Shown piece after piece: positions 6,658 to 8,084 of a DNA stretch of 8,084 bases. Under the pieces are notes generated by a model. The model searched no databases. It saw only the letters and a list, made by a program, of their open reading frames with translations, and had not been told where the DNA came from. The DNA is from Psychromonas sp. (GTDB lineage Bacteria; Pseudomonadota; Gammaproteobacteria; Enterobacterales; Psychromonadaceae). Within the stretch, counting starts at the first letter, position 1; every line of letters starts with the position of its first letter. A program made the position numbers and the translations under genes. The stretch is from NCBI GenBank assembly GCA_023145575.1, contig JAGLDN010000088.1, forward strand, positions 1 through 8,084, in the 5' to 3' direction.

Positions 6658-7647
6658 TTATCCACCAATGGATGCTAAATGAGGTGTGGCACCAGTGATC
6701 CCAGCTTGTAAATAGTGGCTTTCTTTTTTATCTGTGAGCGCAGTTAAAATACGTTTTTTTAATTTTTCTTTGTTACTTTTAACCTGCAGTAAATCACGCA
6801 AATTGATACCTTCATCACCAAAGAGGCAAAGGTGTAATTTCCCTATCGATGAAACTCGCAATCGATTACAGTTTTTACAAAAATCCTTGCTATAAGGCAT
6901 AATTAAACCAATTTCACCTTGGTAACTGGGGTGCATAAAGACTTGTGCCGGCCCGTCATGACTTAATGGTACTTTTTTCATCCAACCACTTTTAAGTAAA
7001 TATGATTTAATTGTTTCTCCAGAAACGTGATGCTTATTAAAAAACACTTCATTATTGCCCGTTTGCATCAGCTCAATAAAACGTAATTGAATAGGATGAT
7101 CCTTTATCCACGCTAAAAAATGTATCAAATCACCCTCATTAATGCCTTTCATTAACACGCTATTAATTTTAATTTGCCGATAACCAGCACTAATAGCCGC
7201 ATTGACACCATCAATCACCTTGTTGAAAATGTTTTTCCCTGTTATCAAGTTAAATGTATTTGCATCAAGACTGTCAACACTCACGTTAATGGCATCGAGA
7301 CCTGCCTCGATCCAATGATGTGCATTTTTTTTAAGGCGATAGCCATTGGTTGTCGCTGCTACTTTTTCAATACCATTGATCAACGAAATTATGTTAACAA
7401 TTGAACTAAAATCCTTTCGCAAACTTGGCTCACCACCAGTAATGCGTACTTTTTTCGTTCCTAATTCACTAAAAGCAATGACTAGATTTTGTATCTCTAT
7501 TTGACTTAAAAATTGTTTTTCATGTGTTCGAGCATAGCCATCAGGCAAACAATAGTTACACTTAAAATTACATTCATCAGTGATTGATAATCGCAGGTAT
7601 TCAAACTTTCTACCGAACGTATCTCTTATTTCTGATTTATTATTCAT
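6658..7647 (-). CDS. moaA: MoaA, GTP 3',8-cyclase (radical SAM), first step of Moco synthesis
   Basis: Converts GTP to 3',8-cyclo-GTP, the first committed step toward molybdopterin, in the cytoplasm. I choose the ATG at 7647, giving 329 aa (the same length as E. coli MoaA), because AAGGA lies 6 bases upstream. The longer frame to 7743 adds 32 residues without family character. The radical-SAM cluster is CNFKCNYC (C26, C30, C33), with GGEP at 71-74. The C-terminal second [4Fe-4S] cluster that binds GTP has ligands C257, C260 and C274, and the protein ends in the required Gly-Gly (328-329). All features are intact. It stands alone, with no moaBCDE in this window, directly upstream of the nap operon on the same strand. 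The stop is a tandem TAA TAA followed by a repeated 3' end (see findings). Confidence 0.97.
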   Translation of the reverse strand: MNNKSEIRDTFGRKFEYLRLSITDECNFKCNYCLPDGYARTHEKQFLSQIEIQNLVIAFSELGTKKVRITGGEPSLRKDFSSIVNIISLINGIEKVAATTNGYRLKKNAHHWIEAGLDAINVSVDSLDANTFNLITGKNIFNKVIDGVNAAISAGYRQIKINSVLMKGINEGDLIHFLAWIKDHPIQLRFIELMQTGNNEVFFNKHHVSGETIKSYLLKSGWMKKVPLSHDGPAQVFMHPSYQGEIGLIMPYSKDFCKNCNRLRVSSIGKLHLCLFGDEGINLRDLLQVKSNKEKLKKRILTALTDKKESHYLQAGITGATPHLASIGG

Positions 7648-7724
7648 ATTAGTTCCTTTCCAAACACGGGAGGCGACAAGATTTATCTCATAACCCTTCT
7701 TAATTAAGTTCATTAAGTAACTAA
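7648..7724 (-). ncRNA. Moco-riboswitch-like leader of moaA
   Basis: Just before moaA the transcript carries CGCCTCCCGT (7675-7666) and GGAAAGG (7661-7655) with the same spacing as in the 3' part of the molybdenum-cofactor riboswitch of E. coli moaA as I remember it. GGAAAGG is also the moaA ribosome site. TTAGTTACTT (7724-7715) can pair with AAGGAACTAA (7658-7649) at 9 of 10 positions, a P1-like stem that would cover the Shine-Dalgarno. The central hairpins of the E. coli riboswitch are not recognisable, and the segment inside the stem is only about 56 nt against about 100. It may be a shortened or divergent member, or a remnant. The identification rests on a remembered sequence, not a covariance search. 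Confidence 0.55.
7654..7658 (-). promoter_or_regulatory. moaA ribosome binding site
   Basis: AAGGA on the minus strand, 6 bases before the ATG at 7647. It fixes the moaA start and lies in the 3' strand of the proposed P1-like stem, so folding of the leader could mask it. Confidence 0.75.
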
Positions 7725-7756
7725 AAATGCTTATTTTTATCATTAAAAACTTAGCA
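7723..7756 (-). terminator. terminator-like hairpin in the moaA leader
   Basis: Read leftward, TGCT, a small internal loop, TTTTTA, a 4-base loop (ATGA), TAAAAA and AGCA form a 10-pair hairpin, directly followed by five T residues (7727-7723). The geometry is that of an intrinsic terminator, but the stem is AU-rich and therefore weak. It lies between the candidate moaA promoter and the riboswitch-like element. It could be an attenuator, the end of an upstream transcript from outside the window, or chance pairing. Confidence 0.35.
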
Positions 7757-7937
7757 CACAGAGCTCGGAGCTGTTATCAAAATAGGTTTGTTAAACAAAT
7801 GGCTTTAGATACATTAACAATCCATTATGTAAAACGTTGGAACGGTCATAATAAAAAAATTATGCCTTGAATTTGATGGTTTTTGCTAGGCAATATTTGT
7901 AAGTGTTATTAATGCAAGAGGATCAATTTAAAATAAA

Positions 7938-7967
7938 ATTATATACCCATGGATCCACGAAATGCAA
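7938..7967 (-). promoter_or_regulatory. candidate sigma-70 promoter for moaA
   Basis: A perfect -10 hexamer TATAAT lies at 7943-7938, with a weak -35 TTGCAT (7967-7962) 18 bp upstream. Transcription would start near 7931, giving a leader of about 285 nt that includes the terminator-like hairpin and the riboswitch-like element. The poor -35 would fit a promoter needing an activator. Confidence 0.35.
7944..7950 (+). promoter_or_regulatory. NarL/NarP-type heptamer next to the moaA -10 box
   Basis: TACCCAT, a full match to TACYYMT and identical to the heptamer in the nap promoter region, abuts the candidate TATAAT box. A regulator bound here would more likely hinder than help RNA polymerase at that promoter. 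There is no 7-2-7 partner, so support is weak. Confidence 0.25.
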
Positions 7968-8084
7968 AATCAAATCGTAAAATTGTGCACACACACGAGG
8001 CATAAGATTGTTCCTAAATCATAAAATAACACAAATAAAATAAAGAATTTAATGCTTATGCTGACGTGGTCAACTAAATTCACA

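Larger units (their letters stand above)
7757..8084. other. gene-free upstream region of moaA
   Basis: No coding region is recognisable on either strand between the moaA leader and the right edge. The region is AT-rich. It holds a perfect 13-bp inverted repeat with a single central base (TTTGTT-A-AACAAA, 7787-7799), which could be an operator but matches no regulator I can name. It also holds the promoter-like and NarP-like sites listed separately. A second leftward promoter-like pair, TTGACC (8073-8068) and TAAATT (8051-8046) with a 16-bp spacer, lies near the edge. Whatever gene lies beyond 8084 contributes no visible sequence. Confidence 0.5.

Noticed and set aside
7648..7743. N-terminal extension of MoaA to 7743
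   Set aside because: The 32 extra residues have no family resemblance, run through the riboswitch-like leader, and the ATG at 7647 has a well-placed AAGGA and gives exactly the E. coli length.
1..8084. A novel defence, CRISPR or secondary-metabolite system
   Set aside because: All eight genes belong to known nap and Moco families; no repeat arrays, unknown large genes or toxin-antitoxin-like pairs are present.

Overview
The window holds one complete periplasmic nitrate reductase operon, napFDAGHBC, and immediately upstream of it a solitary moaA gene for molybdenum cofactor synthesis. All eight genes are read leftward on the minus strand. The gene order is the one found in enterobacteria and relatives (E. 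coli napFDAGHBC), and the proteins look gammaproteobacterial. The base composition is clearly AT-rich, with long A/T runs in the spacers. A facultatively anaerobic, possibly marine or psychrophilic gammaproteobacterium (Psychromonas, Moritella, Shewanella or Vibrionales-like) is a reasonable guess, but genus cannot be fixed from the sequence alone.

Layout, right to left in the direction of transcription: 8084-7648 is a non-coding leader and promoter region of moaA. It contains a candidate promoter, a NarL/NarP-type heptamer, a terminator-like hairpin, and directly before the start codon a sequence block that matches the 3' part of the Moco riboswitch of E. coli moaA as I remember it. moaA occupies 7647-6658. 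The nap promoter region is 6657-6435, with an FNR-like dyad and a second NarL/NarP-type heptamer. Then follow napF, napD, a 118-bp spacer, napA, napG, napH, napB and napC. The last 372 bases (372-1) carry no recognisable gene. The extreme left edge resembles the end of an insertion sequence, but this cannot be confirmed.

How the genes work together: MoaA starts Moco synthesis from GTP, and the finished cofactor (as bis-MGD) is inserted into NapA. NapD is the cytoplasmic chaperone that binds the NapA Tat signal, and NapF is a cytoplasmic iron-sulfur protein thought to help NapA maturation. NapA is exported by Tat and reduces nitrate to nitrite in the periplasm, receiving electrons from the dihaem NapB. 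Quinol electrons reach NapB through the membrane-anchored tetrahaem NapC, or through the NapG/NapH iron-sulfur quinol dehydrogenase. All key metal-ligand cysteines and haem motifs are intact, so the pathway looks functional.

The core is a well-known system. The points worth a second look are the reduced or divergent Moco-riboswitch-like leader, the attenuator-like hairpin just upstream of it, an in-frame micro-duplication at the very end of moaA, the unusual napD-napA gap, and the shared NarP-type heptamers that may tie cofactor synthesis to nap expression.
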